A stretch of DNA of 64,000 bases. It comes from an uncultured Clostridia bacterium (GTDB lineage: Bacteria > Bacillota > Clostridia > UBA1381). This document shows positions 56,150 to 64,000 of the stretch, piece after piece; within the stretch, counting starts at the first letter, position 1, and every line of letters begins with the position of its first letter. The notes under the pieces are model-generated. The model worked only from the letters and a program-made list of their open reading frames with translations. It did not search any database and was not told the DNA's origin. Made by a program: the position numbers and the translations under genes. Location: contig CANRJY010000010.1 in assembly GCA_947631085.1 (NCBI GenBank), positions 1 through 64,000 on the forward strand, read 5' to 3'.

Positions 56150-58000
56150 ATGTGCGGAATAAGCGGCTTTATTGATTTTAAGGATAATTTTACATACCAT
56201 GCGGAAGAAAGCAGAAAAATCGCGGTGGAAATGGCGGCTTCCATGCGGCATCGCGGACCTGATTCATGGGGAGAATGGGTCGGCGAACACGCGGTTTTTT
56301 CTCACAGCAGACTTGCGGTTATTGACGTGGAACGCGGATTACAGCCTATGAAGCGCACCGTTGACGGATATGAGTTTGTCATAACATATAACGGTGAATT
56401 GTACAACACCGACGAACTTCGAGACGAATTGAACGGCTATGGCTACGAATTTGCGACATCATCCGATACCGAGGTCTTATTATATCTGTACATACACTAC
56501 GGAGAAAAATGCGCCGAGAAGCTGAACGGCATTTATGCGTTCGCTATTTGGGACGCGATGCGTCAGCGCGTGTTTGTCTGCCGCGATCGGTTTGGCGTGA
56601 AACCGCTTTTTTATACCGATTTCGGCGGCACGATCGTGTTTGCGTCCGAAATCAAGGGCTTGTTTAAATACCCGGGAATTGAACCAAAGCTTGATAAAAC
56701 GGGATTATGCGAGCTTCTTGCGCTCAGTCCCGCAAGGACGCAGGGTGTGGGCGTATTTAAAAATATTCTCGAGCTGCGGCCGGCTCATTATATGATAATA
56801 AACCGATCCGGCTGCAGTATTTCGAGATACTGGAGCCTAAGCAGTCACGAGCACAGCGACGGATATGACGATACCATCCGCAAAGTTCGCGCGCTCGTAT
56901 ATGACGCGGTAAAGCGTCAGCTTGTTTCTGATGTCCCGATTGCCACATTCTTATCGGGCGGATTGGATTCAAGCATTATCACCGCCATCGGCGCCATTGA
57001 GCTGAAGAAAAAGGGCGGTCGTCTTTCAACATATTCCTTTGATTACGAGGGAAACAACAAATATTTCAAAGCGTCAAGCTTTCAGCCGGACAGCGACACA
57101 CAATGGGTGCCGCGCATGGTCGAAGAATTTAACACGGATCACACATATCTGACTTGCCCAAACGCCGCTTTGACCGATTTGCTGGAGCCGACCCTGCTTG
57201 CCAAGGATTTACCGGGTATGGCGGACGTGGATTGCTCGCTTATGTATTTTTGCCATGAGGTCAAAAAAAATCACACCGTTGTGCTTTCCGGAGAGTGCTC
57301 TGATGAGATTTTTGGCGGATATCCCTGGTTTCGGGATGAACACGCGTTTAAAACCCCTGCGTTTCCTTGGTGTTATGATTTAAGCCTCAGAAAAAATATT
57401 CTCCATGATAGTGTACGCGACACGCTCGATTTAGACGCGTATTCACGCATGTGCTATGATGAAAGCATCGCCGAGGTTCCTGTTTTTGACGGAGATAACG
57501 CCGAAGAACGACGCAGACGCGAAATTTCATATCTAAACATAAACTGGTTTATGACAAACCTGCTCGACAGAAAAGACAGGATGAGTATGGCAAGCGGTTT
57601 GGAGGTTAGAGTGCCGTTCTGCGACCACAGACTTGTGGAATATGTGTGGAATATTCCGTGGAGCATGAAGAATAAGGACGGTGTTTCCAAAAATATTTTG
57701 CGAGAGGCGGCTAAAGGCATTTTACCCGAGGATGTGCGGCTGCGCAGAAAAAGTCCGTACCCGAAAACACATAATCCGCATTATGAAAAAGCGGCAAAGA
57801 AGCTGCTTGAACAGGTCATTTCCGATAATAATGCGCCTATTCTTTCATTATGCGATAAAAAGAAGCTTGAGGGAATTATCAACGGCAGTTTTGATTACGG
57901 AAAACCGTTTTTCGGGCAGCTTATGGCAGGTCCGCAATTTATAGGATATATTCTGCAAATGAACTTCCTGCTTACTGATTATAAACCGAGATTTGTGTAA
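56150..58000 (+). CDS. asnB: Asparagine synthase, glutamine-hydrolysing
   Basis: Makes asparagine from aspartate, ATP and glutamine. ATG 56150 follows GGAGG and places the catalytic Cys at position 2 (MCGISGFIDF), which must be exposed after Met removal; the open frame to 56135 would block this. The glutaminase domain covers about 1-200 (RHRGPDSWGEW, ITYNGELYN). The synthase domain has the PP-loop FLSGGLDSS near residue 270 and SGECSDEIFGGYP. The 616-residue length is normal for the AsnB class. It ends at a strong terminator and appears monocistronic. Confidence 0.96.
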   Translation: MCGISGFIDFKDNFTYHAEESRKIAVEMAASMRHRGPDSWGEWVGEHAVFSHSRLAVIDVERGLQPMKRTVDGYEFVITYNGELYNTDELRDELNGYGYEFATSSDTEVLLYLYIHYGEKCAEKLNGIYAFAIWDAMRQRVFVCRDRFGVKPLFYTDFGGTIVFASEIKGLFKYPGIEPKLDKTGLCELLALSPARTQGVGVFKNILELRPAHYMIINRSGCSISRYWSLSSHEHSDGYDDTIRKVRALVYDAVKRQLVSDVPIATFLSGGLDSSIITAIGAIELKKKGGRLSTYSFDYEGNNKYFKASSFQPDSDTQWVPRMVEEFNTDHTYLTCPNAALTDLLEPTLLAKDLPGMADVDCSLMYFCHEVKKNHTVVLSGECSDEIFGGYPWFRDEHAFKTPAFPWCYDLSLRKNILHDSVRDTLDLDAYSRMCYDESIAEVPVFDGDNAEERRRREISYLNINWFMTNLLDRKDRMSMASGLEVRVPFCDHRLVEYVWNIPWSMKNKDGVSKNILREAAKGILPEDVRLRRKSPYPKTHNPHYEKAAKKLLEQVISDNNAPILSLCDKKKLEGIINGSFDYGKPFFGQLMAGPQFIGYILQMNFLLTDYKPRFV

Positions 58001-58048
58001 AACCGCTTTAATCTTTTTAATAAAATGCTATACTTTATCATTAAGAAA

Positions 58049-58080
58049 AAAGTGTCAAGGGCTTATACCCTTGACACTTT
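58049..58080. terminator. Strong bidirectional terminator between asnB and the SLH gene
   Basis: A perfect 13-bp stem (58049-58061 with 58068-58080) and six-base loop, flanked by A and T runs. Confidence 0.92.
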
Positions 58081-58112
58081 ATTATTCGTTATAATCGCAA
58101 ACTATTTATTAA

Positions 58113-60686
58113 TTAGTTGCTGAACGGATATAACATTACAGCTGCCTGAGCTCTTGTAGCGTTCTCCATCGGACGATACTCTGTCTCAGAGATACCGCTG
58201 ATGATACCTGCCATCTGTAATACCTTTACAGCTTCCTGAGCGTAATCAGAGATCATAGCTCCGTCTGTTGTAAATACTCTCTCAGATACAACCGGCTGCA
58301 GATAATCTGACTTGCCGCAGCTTCTTGCCGCTCTGTAAACCATTACAGCCATATCCTGTCTGCAAATCGGGCTGTTCGGATCGAAGTAACCGTCGCCAAC
58401 ACCGTTTACGATACCTGCAGCTGCGCAAGCCTGTACTGCCGGATAGAACCAGTCACCTGACACTACGTCTACGAACTGCGGAGCGCCTGCTGTTGATGTT
58501 ACATTGAATACTGTAGAGATCAATCTTGCAAATTCAGCTCTTGTAATATCGTTGTTCGGCTTGAAGACCATGTTGCCATAACCTGCAAGCATACCCTTAG
58601 CTGTCAAACCGTTGATAGCTGTGATAGCCCACGGAGTAGCATCGATATCAACATAGTACTGACCTGATACTATCGGGCCTAACGGTGTTGTCGGCTGTGA
58701 GTTCGGATCTATACCGGGAACGATAGGACCTGAACCTGAGCTGCTGCTATCATCGTCGTCATCATCACTGCTGCTGCCTGAACTACCGCTGCTGCCTGAC
58801 GAGCTCTTGGTTACAGAAATCTTAACCGTAATCGGCTTAATATCGCCGGGCTCAAGACCAAAGTCTTCAGGGTTAGCAAGCTCAACATAAATCTGTCTGT
58901 TAGATGTTACCTTGATACCTGTGATGCTTGCACGGTCTACTCCCTTCGAATCATCATCGTCCTTCGAATTATCAAGAAGACCTAAGAAGTCAAAGTACTT
59001 CTTATCTTCTGTCTTATCCTTCTCGTAATCAGCCTTTGTAGGATCTGAGTAGTCAAATCTGAACTTCGGAGTTGCCGGAAGCTTCGACATACCTGTAACC
59101 TTAAGAGTCGGCTTGATAACTACAACCTGGTTAACTCTTACAGATACAGCTCCCTGAGTGATCGAACCCTTTGATGATGATGAAGGAGCCGATGTAGGAC
59201 CAACTATGTCGCCTAATGTACCGCCGGATACAACTCCGCCTGCGCCTTCATTCATTCTTGTGTCAACCAACTCATACTTAAACTTAACGTCCTTATCATA
59301 TGTCGCTAACTTCAAGTTCTCTATAACATCCTTCATCGTTGCGTCAGCGCCTACGATTGCACTTACGTTAGCAGCGCTTAAGTGACCGTTAATGATGTTG
59401 CTATACTGTGAAGCTGTTAACTGTGTATCACCGTAGTATGCAACGAAGTCGCTGCCATACTGAGCTGCGTCATCATTCTTCGATGCGGTAACTGATAAGT
59501 AATAATTCGATTCGCCAGTTACATCATCTGCTACGAGATCCGGATCGATACCGCCGCTGTGGTTCGAACCTGTACCCTGTACCGGATATTCCTTAGCTAC
59601 CACCGGAGTCGGAGCGGGGCTGCCGCCAGTACTTTCAACTGTGATATTTGCGTTAGCAGCCGGAATCTTACCTTCGCCTTCACCTACGTTCCATACTGTT
59701 AATGCAGCATCTCCCAAATATGAATCTTCAGAAAGAACAATCTGCTTGCTCGATGTGAACGGAGCTGAAAGCTCAAATGTCAATTTAGCTATTGTACCGT
59801 CAGCTGTGCCTGTCGGGTCAAGTATCATAAGCGCTAAATTCATGTTGCCATCGCCTACATATGCGTCTACCATTGAACCTGCAGGATTATCGCTATACTT
59901 TACATCCTTTACATTCTCAGGAACCGCAAACTTAACGCCTGCCGCTGAAATACCGCCTTCAAAGCCCTTGTAACCTACAGTAACTTCGAGAGATGTATCT
60001 GTTACGGCGCCAACTGTAAGAGTAATACCCTTATTAACACTTACTATCGGAGCAAGTGTCGGCTCGCCGGTCTGGCTCGGATCAGCTGTCGGATCTACCT
60101 CTTCAGGAGCTCTGCCGCTCTGCGGAGTCGGAGCCGGAGTCGGTGTTGCCGGAGCCGGTGTTGCATTCGGGTCATTATACTTCGGAACTGTAACTTCGGT
60201 AACAGGAACTTTACCTTCACCTTCGCCAGCTTCCCATACTGTTAAAGCAGCGTCACCTACATATGATTTACCCGGTACAAGCTCGATTTTTGTATCTTCT
60301 GTAATCGGGCTTGAAAGATCAAATGTAAGCTTAGCTATTGTACCGTCAGCTGTGCCTGTCGGGTCAAGTATCATAAGCGCTAAATTCATATAGCCGTCAG
60401 CTACATATGCGTCTACCATTGAACCCGCAGGATTTTCACTGTACTTTACACCGGTTACATTTGCCGGCACAGCAAACTGAATGCCTGCCGCTGTGATACC
60501 GCCCTCAAAGCCTTTGTAACCTACAGTAACTTCTGCCGTTGTTTCGGTTACTTCACCGGCTGTAAGGGTAATACCCTTTGTAATCTCACTGTTAACAGCA
60601 GCACTTGCAAATGTGAAGCTTGAAAGCATTGTGAATACCATCGCAAGAGCGCAGAACAGCGATACGATTTTTTTGTTTCTGTTCAT
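58113..60686 (-). CDS. SLH-anchored surface protein with two cohesin-like domains
   Basis: An 857-residue secreted protein. Signal peptide 1-29. Two related beta-sandwich domains at about 34-170 and 215-345 have the cohesin-like order ITLTAGEVT, VTVGYKGFEGGI, SMVDAYV and GTIAKLTFDL, separated by a Thr/Pro linker with repeated PAPTPAP. A middle region of about 300 residues is unrecognised. A Ser/Gly/Asp low-complexity stretch (about 645-670) precedes three SLH domains (about 677-857: TRAEFARLIS, CRQDMAVMVYRAA, TRAQAAVMLY) that bind the cell wall. It resembles an anchoring scaffoldin, but cohesin identity is my pattern reading. The third repeat of the wall-binding motif is variant. AAAGGGG precedes ATG. 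Confidence 0.82.
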   Translation of the reverse strand: MNRNKKIVSLFCALAMVFTMLSSFTFASAAVNSEITKGITLTAGEVTETTAEVTVGYKGFEGGITAAGIQFAVPANVTGVKYSENPAGSMVDAYVADGYMNLALMILDPTGTADGTIAKLTFDLSSPITEDTKIELVPGKSYVGDAALTVWEAGEGEGKVPVTEVTVPKYNDPNATPAPATPTPAPTPQSGRAPEEVDPTADPSQTGEPTLAPIVSVNKGITLTVGAVTDTSLEVTVGYKGFEGGISAAGVKFAVPENVKDVKYSDNPAGSMVDAYVGDGNMNLALMILDPTGTADGTIAKLTFELSAPFTSSKQIVLSEDSYLGDAALTVWNVGEGEGKIPAANANITVESTGGSPAPTPVVAKEYPVQGTGSNHSGGIDPDLVADDVTGESNYYLSVTASKNDDAAQYGSDFVAYYGDTQLTASQYSNIINGHLSAANVSAIVGADATMKDVIENLKLATYDKDVKFKYELVDTRMNEGAGGVVSGGTLGDIVGPTSAPSSSSKGSITQGAVSVRVNQVVVIKPTLKVTGMSKLPATPKFRFDYSDPTKADYEKDKTEDKKYFDFLGLLDNSKDDDDSKGVDRASITGIKVTSNRQIYVELANPEDFGLEPGDIKPITVKISVTKSSSGSSGSSGSSSDDDDDDSSSSGSGPIVPGIDPNSQPTTPLGPIVSGQYYVDIDATPWAITAINGLTAKGMLAGYGNMVFKPNNDITRAEFARLISTVFNVTSTAGAPQFVDVVSGDWFYPAVQACAAAGIVNGVGDGYFDPNSPICRQDMAVMVYRAARSCGKSDYLQPVVSERVFTTDGAMISDYAQEAVKVLQMAGIISGISETEYRPMENATRAQAAVMLYPFSN
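59785..60389. repeat. Direct repeat inside the SLH gene
   Basis: A 59-base stretch is identical at 59785-59843 and 60331-60389, inside the two cohesin-like domains. It shows recent duplication or gene conversion between them. Confidence 0.85.
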
Positions 60687-60789
60687 TGTTATTTTTACCC
60701 CTTTCAGATTATCCTATATAATAACAGCTTTCTCCTTTTCAGATTGGCCTGTTATTTATAATGTTAAGACTTAGAGATATCTCACTGAA

Positions 60790-61485
60790 TTACTCAGCCG
60801 CCGGTGTATCAACGATGGTACCAACAACAGTCTTACCTACGTTCTTAACCTGAGCCTCATCCTGTCTGCCGTTTGCATATCTGAGGATACATGTCGCGTC
60901 AACCGCAGTAATGTTAGCAGCTCCGTCAACTTCACCAACTAAAGTAGTTGTGCCGTCGGAAAGCTGAATTGTCTTACCTGCGTTCTTAACCTGAGCTTCA
61001 TCTTTTCTGCCGTTTGCATATCTGAGCGTGCATGTTGCGTCAACCGCAGTAATGTTAGGCGCTCCGTCAACTTCACCTACAAGAATCTCTGTTCCGCCCA
61101 ATGTGAATGAGCCTGAAGCAACCTTGAACTCTCCGCCTACATAGTAGCCAACTTTAACCTTGTATGTACCTGCTCCATTTTCCTCTGTCGGTGAGCCGAG
61201 AAGACCCATGCTGCCAAAATCAAAGCTAACGCCCTGATTGATGTAAACGATATCATCCTGCTCAACTGCAGTCTCATCGCCGTTAGGACCAATAACAAGA
61301 ACAGTTGTCTGAGCGTCCTTGTCAGCACCGAGTGCATCTGTGTTCAGCGTCATAACGCCCGTTGCCTCATCATAATTACCGGTTACATCACCTGTGATGC
61401 TTGCCGCCATAGCAGATGTAGCAATCGCTGCCGTGATAGCGCTTACCGCCATACATGATAGAAATAACTTTGTAAATTTCTTCAT
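60790..61485 (-). CDS. Small secreted protein with two degenerate dockerin-like repeats
   Basis: A 231-residue protein. Signal peptide 1-27 (ending SAMAAS). Residues 30-130 look like an Ig-like beta domain. Then come two almost identical units (about 136-172 and 182-218) of the form GEVDGAPNITAVDAT, followed by LRYANGR and KDEAQVKN. This matches the dockerin type I loop-helix (D-x-N-x-D-x6-D then a helix), but the third calcium ligand is Ala and the first Glu. It lies 103 bases upstream of the cohesin-like SLH gene and shares its ribosome-site style, so the pair may assemble at the surface. Alternatively the repeats are an unrelated EF-hand-like fold. Confidence 0.72.
   Translation of the reverse strand: MKKFTKLFLSCMAVSAITAAIATSAMAASITGDVTGNYDEATGVMTLNTDALGADKDAQTTVLVIGPNGDETAVEQDDIVYINQGVSFDFGSMGLLGSPTEENGAGTYKVKVGYYVGGEFKVASGSFTLGGTEILVGEVDGAPNITAVDATCTLRYANGRKDEAQVKNAGKTIQLSDGTTTLVGEVDGAANITAVDATCILRYANGRQDEAQVKNVGKTVVGTIVDTPAAE
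60841..61077. repeat. Direct repeat encoding the dockerin-like units
   Basis: Near-identical blocks of about 95 bases, 60841-60936 and 60982-61077, period 141. They encode the two dockerin-like units. Confidence 0.8.
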
Positions 61486-61583
61486 TTCTTTTTACCCCTT
61501 TTCTTTTTTTGGATTTTGTTTTTTTGTTTGCATGCCAACTTTGTCCTTTCCGGCACACATACAAGTTACATTCATATATTTAC

Positions 61584-61612
61584 ATTATAAACTATAACGC
61601 TCGAATTTTCAA
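61584..61612 (-). promoter_or_regulatory. sigma-A promoter of the dockerin-like/SLH genes
   Basis: On the minus strand: TTGAAA (61607-61612), 17-base spacer, TATAAT (61584-61589). A leader of about 90 bases follows. No clear second promoter or terminator separates the two surface genes. Confidence 0.75.
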
Positions 61613-61688
61613 TTCTTTTTTTTAATTATATTGTATTTTGTTAAAAGTGCATAATTATTAGACGTTTTTTTGTCTATATTTCATAAAA

Positions 61689-62354
61689 TTATCGCTTTTC
61701 TCTGTTCGTTCTGACGTTTCTGTACTCCCTGCTGCTGACTCTGATCTCAACATCAGGGTTTTTTCTGCGTATAGCGTCCAATACTTTTGTCACGTCACGC
61801 ACGTTGAAACGGACTATGGGCATGTAGCAGCTCTCGTTTGTATAGGTCTCAAAATATATGATATCCATACCCGTGATCGTCTTTTTCTGATAAAAATCCT
61901 TTGACGTCTCATACTTGCGCACGTCGCCCGAAAATTCCGAATCCATACCCGCGCTTCGCTTTATAAAGTTCTTCGTGCCGAGATATACGCTTTTTATTTC
62001 CGTTATCGGAATTTCCATAATATGCGTTTTTGCCGGAATAAACTCGCTTATAAGCTTGACCTTGCTTTCCGAAGCATACGGCAAAAAGTTATTCACCCAA
62101 TTTTTGATGTAAATATTTGTCAAATCCGTTGCCAAATATGTCGCGAATACGGAGTTTATTCTTATAATAATGAATGTGACCGCAAGTATCAGAGCAATAA
62201 GATAGCTCACGGCGAACAGGATCTTTCCTGCAACGAAGCTGTACACCATCAGCGCAAGTGCCAAAGCGGCGAATATGCCGACTATTCCGACAACGATAGC
62301 CGTGTTGCGGCGATATGACTTGTCACTGCACGCTCTTATTGTATACTCATCCAT
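61689..62354 (-). CDS. Two-span membrane protein, function unknown
   Basis: A 221-residue protein. Two adjacent hydrophobic helices (about 18-40 and 45-66) follow a short charged N-terminus; the remaining 150 residues form a basic cytoplasmic domain with no motif I recognise. This layout recalls membrane proteins with a PH-like domain, which is speculation. It lies 25 bases after the NlpC/P60 gene and is probably co-transcribed, suggesting a cell-envelope role. Confidence 0.7.
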   Translation of the reverse strand: MDEYTIRACSDKSYRRNTAIVVGIVGIFAALALALMVYSFVAGKILFAVSYLIALILAVTFIIIRINSVFATYLATDLTNIYIKNWVNNFLPYASESKVKLISEFIPAKTHIMEIPITEIKSVYLGTKNFIKRSAGMDSEFSGDVRKYETSKDFYQKKTITGMDIIYFETYTNESCYMPIVRFNVRDVTKVLDAIRRKNPDVEIRVSSREYRNVRTNREKR

Positions 62355-62379
62355 TTACAATCATTTCCTCCTTTCGCAG

Positions 62380-64000
62380 TTAATACACGCGTCTCGCGCC
62401 GGCGTATTCGCTCTTGTAATAGCCTTCGTCCAGCGATTGGTAGCCGACCGTTTCACCGGTTCTCGGCGCGTGGAGCATGATATTTCCGCCCACATATATT
62501 CCGACATGATGTATGTAGCCGCTGCTGTCGCTGAAGAAAACAAGGTCACCGGGCCGCAGATCGGATTTATCCACCGCCGCTCCGTCGCGGAACTGATCCT
62601 CCGCCACTCGGCTTATGGAAATTCCGAGAGAGTTATAGATGTACTGCGTAAGTCCGGAGCAGTCAAAGCCGCTCGGGCTTGCGCCGCCCCAAACGTACGG
62701 CACTCCTATGTACTGCTCGGCTATACTTACCGCCGCACTGCCGATTTCGCTTCCGTCACGGAATACCATTCCGTTTGTGAACTGCGGTTTGCTGCGCTGC
62801 ATATCGAGCCGTTTATATGTCTCGGTAGCCTTTACGCGTTTTTGCGTGATTTTCTTCTTTTTTACAGTCTCGGTTTCGCCGAGGAAGTTTACCTCGTCGA
62901 CGTCCACGATGTCCTCGTCGTAGAAATACAGCGAGCCGTCCTCATCATTTGTATATACAAATTCATATCTCTCTCCCTCATCGAGAATGGTCTCATTTGT
63001 CTCGATTACGGGATCGACAACCGTCACATGCGCGCATGCCTGCGCTTTTTCAACCAGCGTGCCTCTGCGCAGCGCCGTGAGATACAGGTCATATTCGCCC
63101 TGGGCAACTCCGCTTATAAGCGCATGATCCTCACCCGAAACGATGGTGCTGATAACCAGCTCACCGTTAGAATTGTATAAATCCAAGTAAAAATCGTAAT
63201 ATGCGCCGCGGTTCCACTCAACGTCTATGAAATCCTCCTCGATAACAGCGTCATTAGCCGGCGAAAGCATTTCGAATCCCACGTCATCCGCAGTGCCGTA
63301 GCTTATCAAAAGCGGCTCGGCGCTCAGCGCTTCACCCTCCGAAGTTATCGAGCTCAGAACTATTCTGTAGTCTCTGCCCGGGGTAAACAGCGCTGCGGGA
63401 AGCGTAATTTCGAGCTCGTCCGTGGTCAGGAATTTATTCACCGCATACTCGTCCGATTCAACGTCGAACACCTCGACATGGTACTGCGTCGCCGCTTGAA
63501 TTTCCATTTGAAGCACAACGTCGTCGCCCTCCATATATACGTCCTCGTTCATAGGCTGAGCAAGTACCGGCGTTGTTACAACATCCACGGGAGATATGTT
63601 TGCACCCGCTTTTTCGGGATTTACCGTCATGCTTTCCCTCGGCACAGCTATGCCGTTTTCCTCATCGACCATGCATACGATTATGTCGCCGTCCCAGCCG
63701 TAATCGGTATCGATGCCTATCGGCGCGGAAAATTTGTTGTCCGCCGTCAGCAGGAAATGATTTTGCCATATTAGCTGAGTGTATATATCATATATATCGG
63801 GACCCGAGAGAATATCCGCCTCATCGGGTATTACGGCTGTGTTGATAAACGCCGTTAAGGCGTTAAATGCCGTATCTGTCAATTCTTTTTTCTCAACGTA
63901 CACGGTTTTGCCGTGTTTGCTGCGGTAAGCGTTTATTATATCGATCATTTCGAGCGGTTTCGCTTTCTTCTCCGCCGCGGTTTCATCGTAACCCTCAGAA
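62380..64000 (-). CDS. NlpC/P60 endopeptidase, 5' end beyond the window
   Basis: The frame is open to the right edge, so at least 539 residues are encoded and the start lies outside; the ATG at 63948 is internal. The C-terminal 120 residues are an NlpC/P60 domain with catalytic Cys in GFDCSGLTQY, His in HHVGIYVGG and the third polar residue in MLHAPRTG. It cuts peptide stems of peptidoglycan. The long N-terminal part has two or three Ig-like beta domains (repeats of the type YHVEVFDVESDEYAV), likely for wall or substrate binding. The signal peptide is not in view. Confidence 0.9.
   Translation of the reverse strand, partial: SEGYDETAAEKKAKPLEMIDIINAYRSKHGKTVYVEKKELTDTAFNALTAFINTAVIPDEADILSGPDIYDIYTQLIWQNHFLLTADNKFSAPIGIDTDYGWDGDIIVCMVDEENGIAVPRESMTVNPEKAGANISPVDVVTTPVLAQPMNEDVYMEGDDVVLQMEIQAATQYHVEVFDVESDEYAVNKFLTTDELEITLPAALFTPGRDYRIVLSSITSEGEALSAEPLLISYGTADDVGFEMLSPANDAVIEEDFIDVEWNRGAYYDFYLDLYNSNGELVISTIVSGEDHALISGVAQGEYDLYLTALRRGTLVEKAQACAHVTVVDPVIETNETILDEGERYEFVYTNDEDGSLYFYDEDIVDVDEVNFLGETETVKKKKITQKRVKATETYKRLDMQRSKPQFTNGMVFRDGSEIGSAAVSIAEQYIGVPYVWGGASPSGFDCSGLTQYIYNSLGISISRVAEDQFRDGAAVDKSDLRPGDLVFFSDSSGYIHHVGIYVGGNIMLHAPRTGETVGYQSLDEGYYKSEYAGARRVY

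Overview
The window looks like a chromosome segment from an anaerobic, low-to-mid GC Firmicute of class Clostridia. The evidence is a full S10-spc-alpha ribosomal operon with the Clostridia-type KOW gene between map and infA, zinc-type S14, LexA, a tetrahydrofolate riboswitch, a TxpA-like type I toxin, a YabE-like 3D-domain protein and SLH-anchored surface proteins. Almost every promoter found is a sigma-A type with a 17-base spacer. A finer placement (for example Oscillospirales or Monoglobales) cannot be made from sequence reading alone.

Layout. 0-12 kb: a NUDIX hydrolase, lexA, metK, secA, a small membrane protein and prfB (with its +1 frameshift), then yebC, an acyltransferase, a GH13 amylase and small membrane or secreted proteins. 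12-28.5 kb: one long minus-strand operon, rpsJ to rplQ, with secY, adk, map, infA and rpoA; rpmD and rpmJ are short genes that are easy to miss. It is driven by a consensus promoter about 330 nt upstream of rpsJ. 28.5-33.3 kb: a candidate 180-nt structured RNA with its own promoter and terminator, then a heterodimeric ABC exporter preceded by a 31-codon ORF whose stop codon overlaps a terminator. This resembles a ribosome-mediated attenuator.

33-47 kb: a beta-propeller protein, DAHP synthase, purF plus a PurF paralogue without the glutaminase cysteine, a cytidylate-kinase-like protein, a GGDEF-GAF-GGDEF-EAL protein, an RsuA-type pseudouridine synthase fused to a HAD phosphatase, malQ, and a polar amino-acid ABC transporter. 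47-51 kb: a type I toxin-antitoxin locus, then a THF riboswitch with a terminator leading (past a MITE-like insertion) into folC-HD (fused), folP and folB-folK (fused). 51-64 kb: an atypical PRPP synthetase, a nucleotidyltransferase, a zinc-ribbon membrane protein, a 3D-domain protein and asnB. These are followed on the minus strand by an SLH-anchored protein with two cohesin-like domains, a small secreted protein with two degenerate dockerin-like repeats, a membrane protein and an NlpC/P60 endopeptidase that runs off the right edge.

The strongest second-look items are the leader-peptide attenuator before the ABC exporter, the structured RNA at 28.9-29.1 kb, the cohesin-like/dockerin-like surface pair, the cysteine-less PurF paralogue, the two gene fusions (RsuA-HAD with an internal start; FolC-HD) and the hairpin repeats inside the ribosomal operon.
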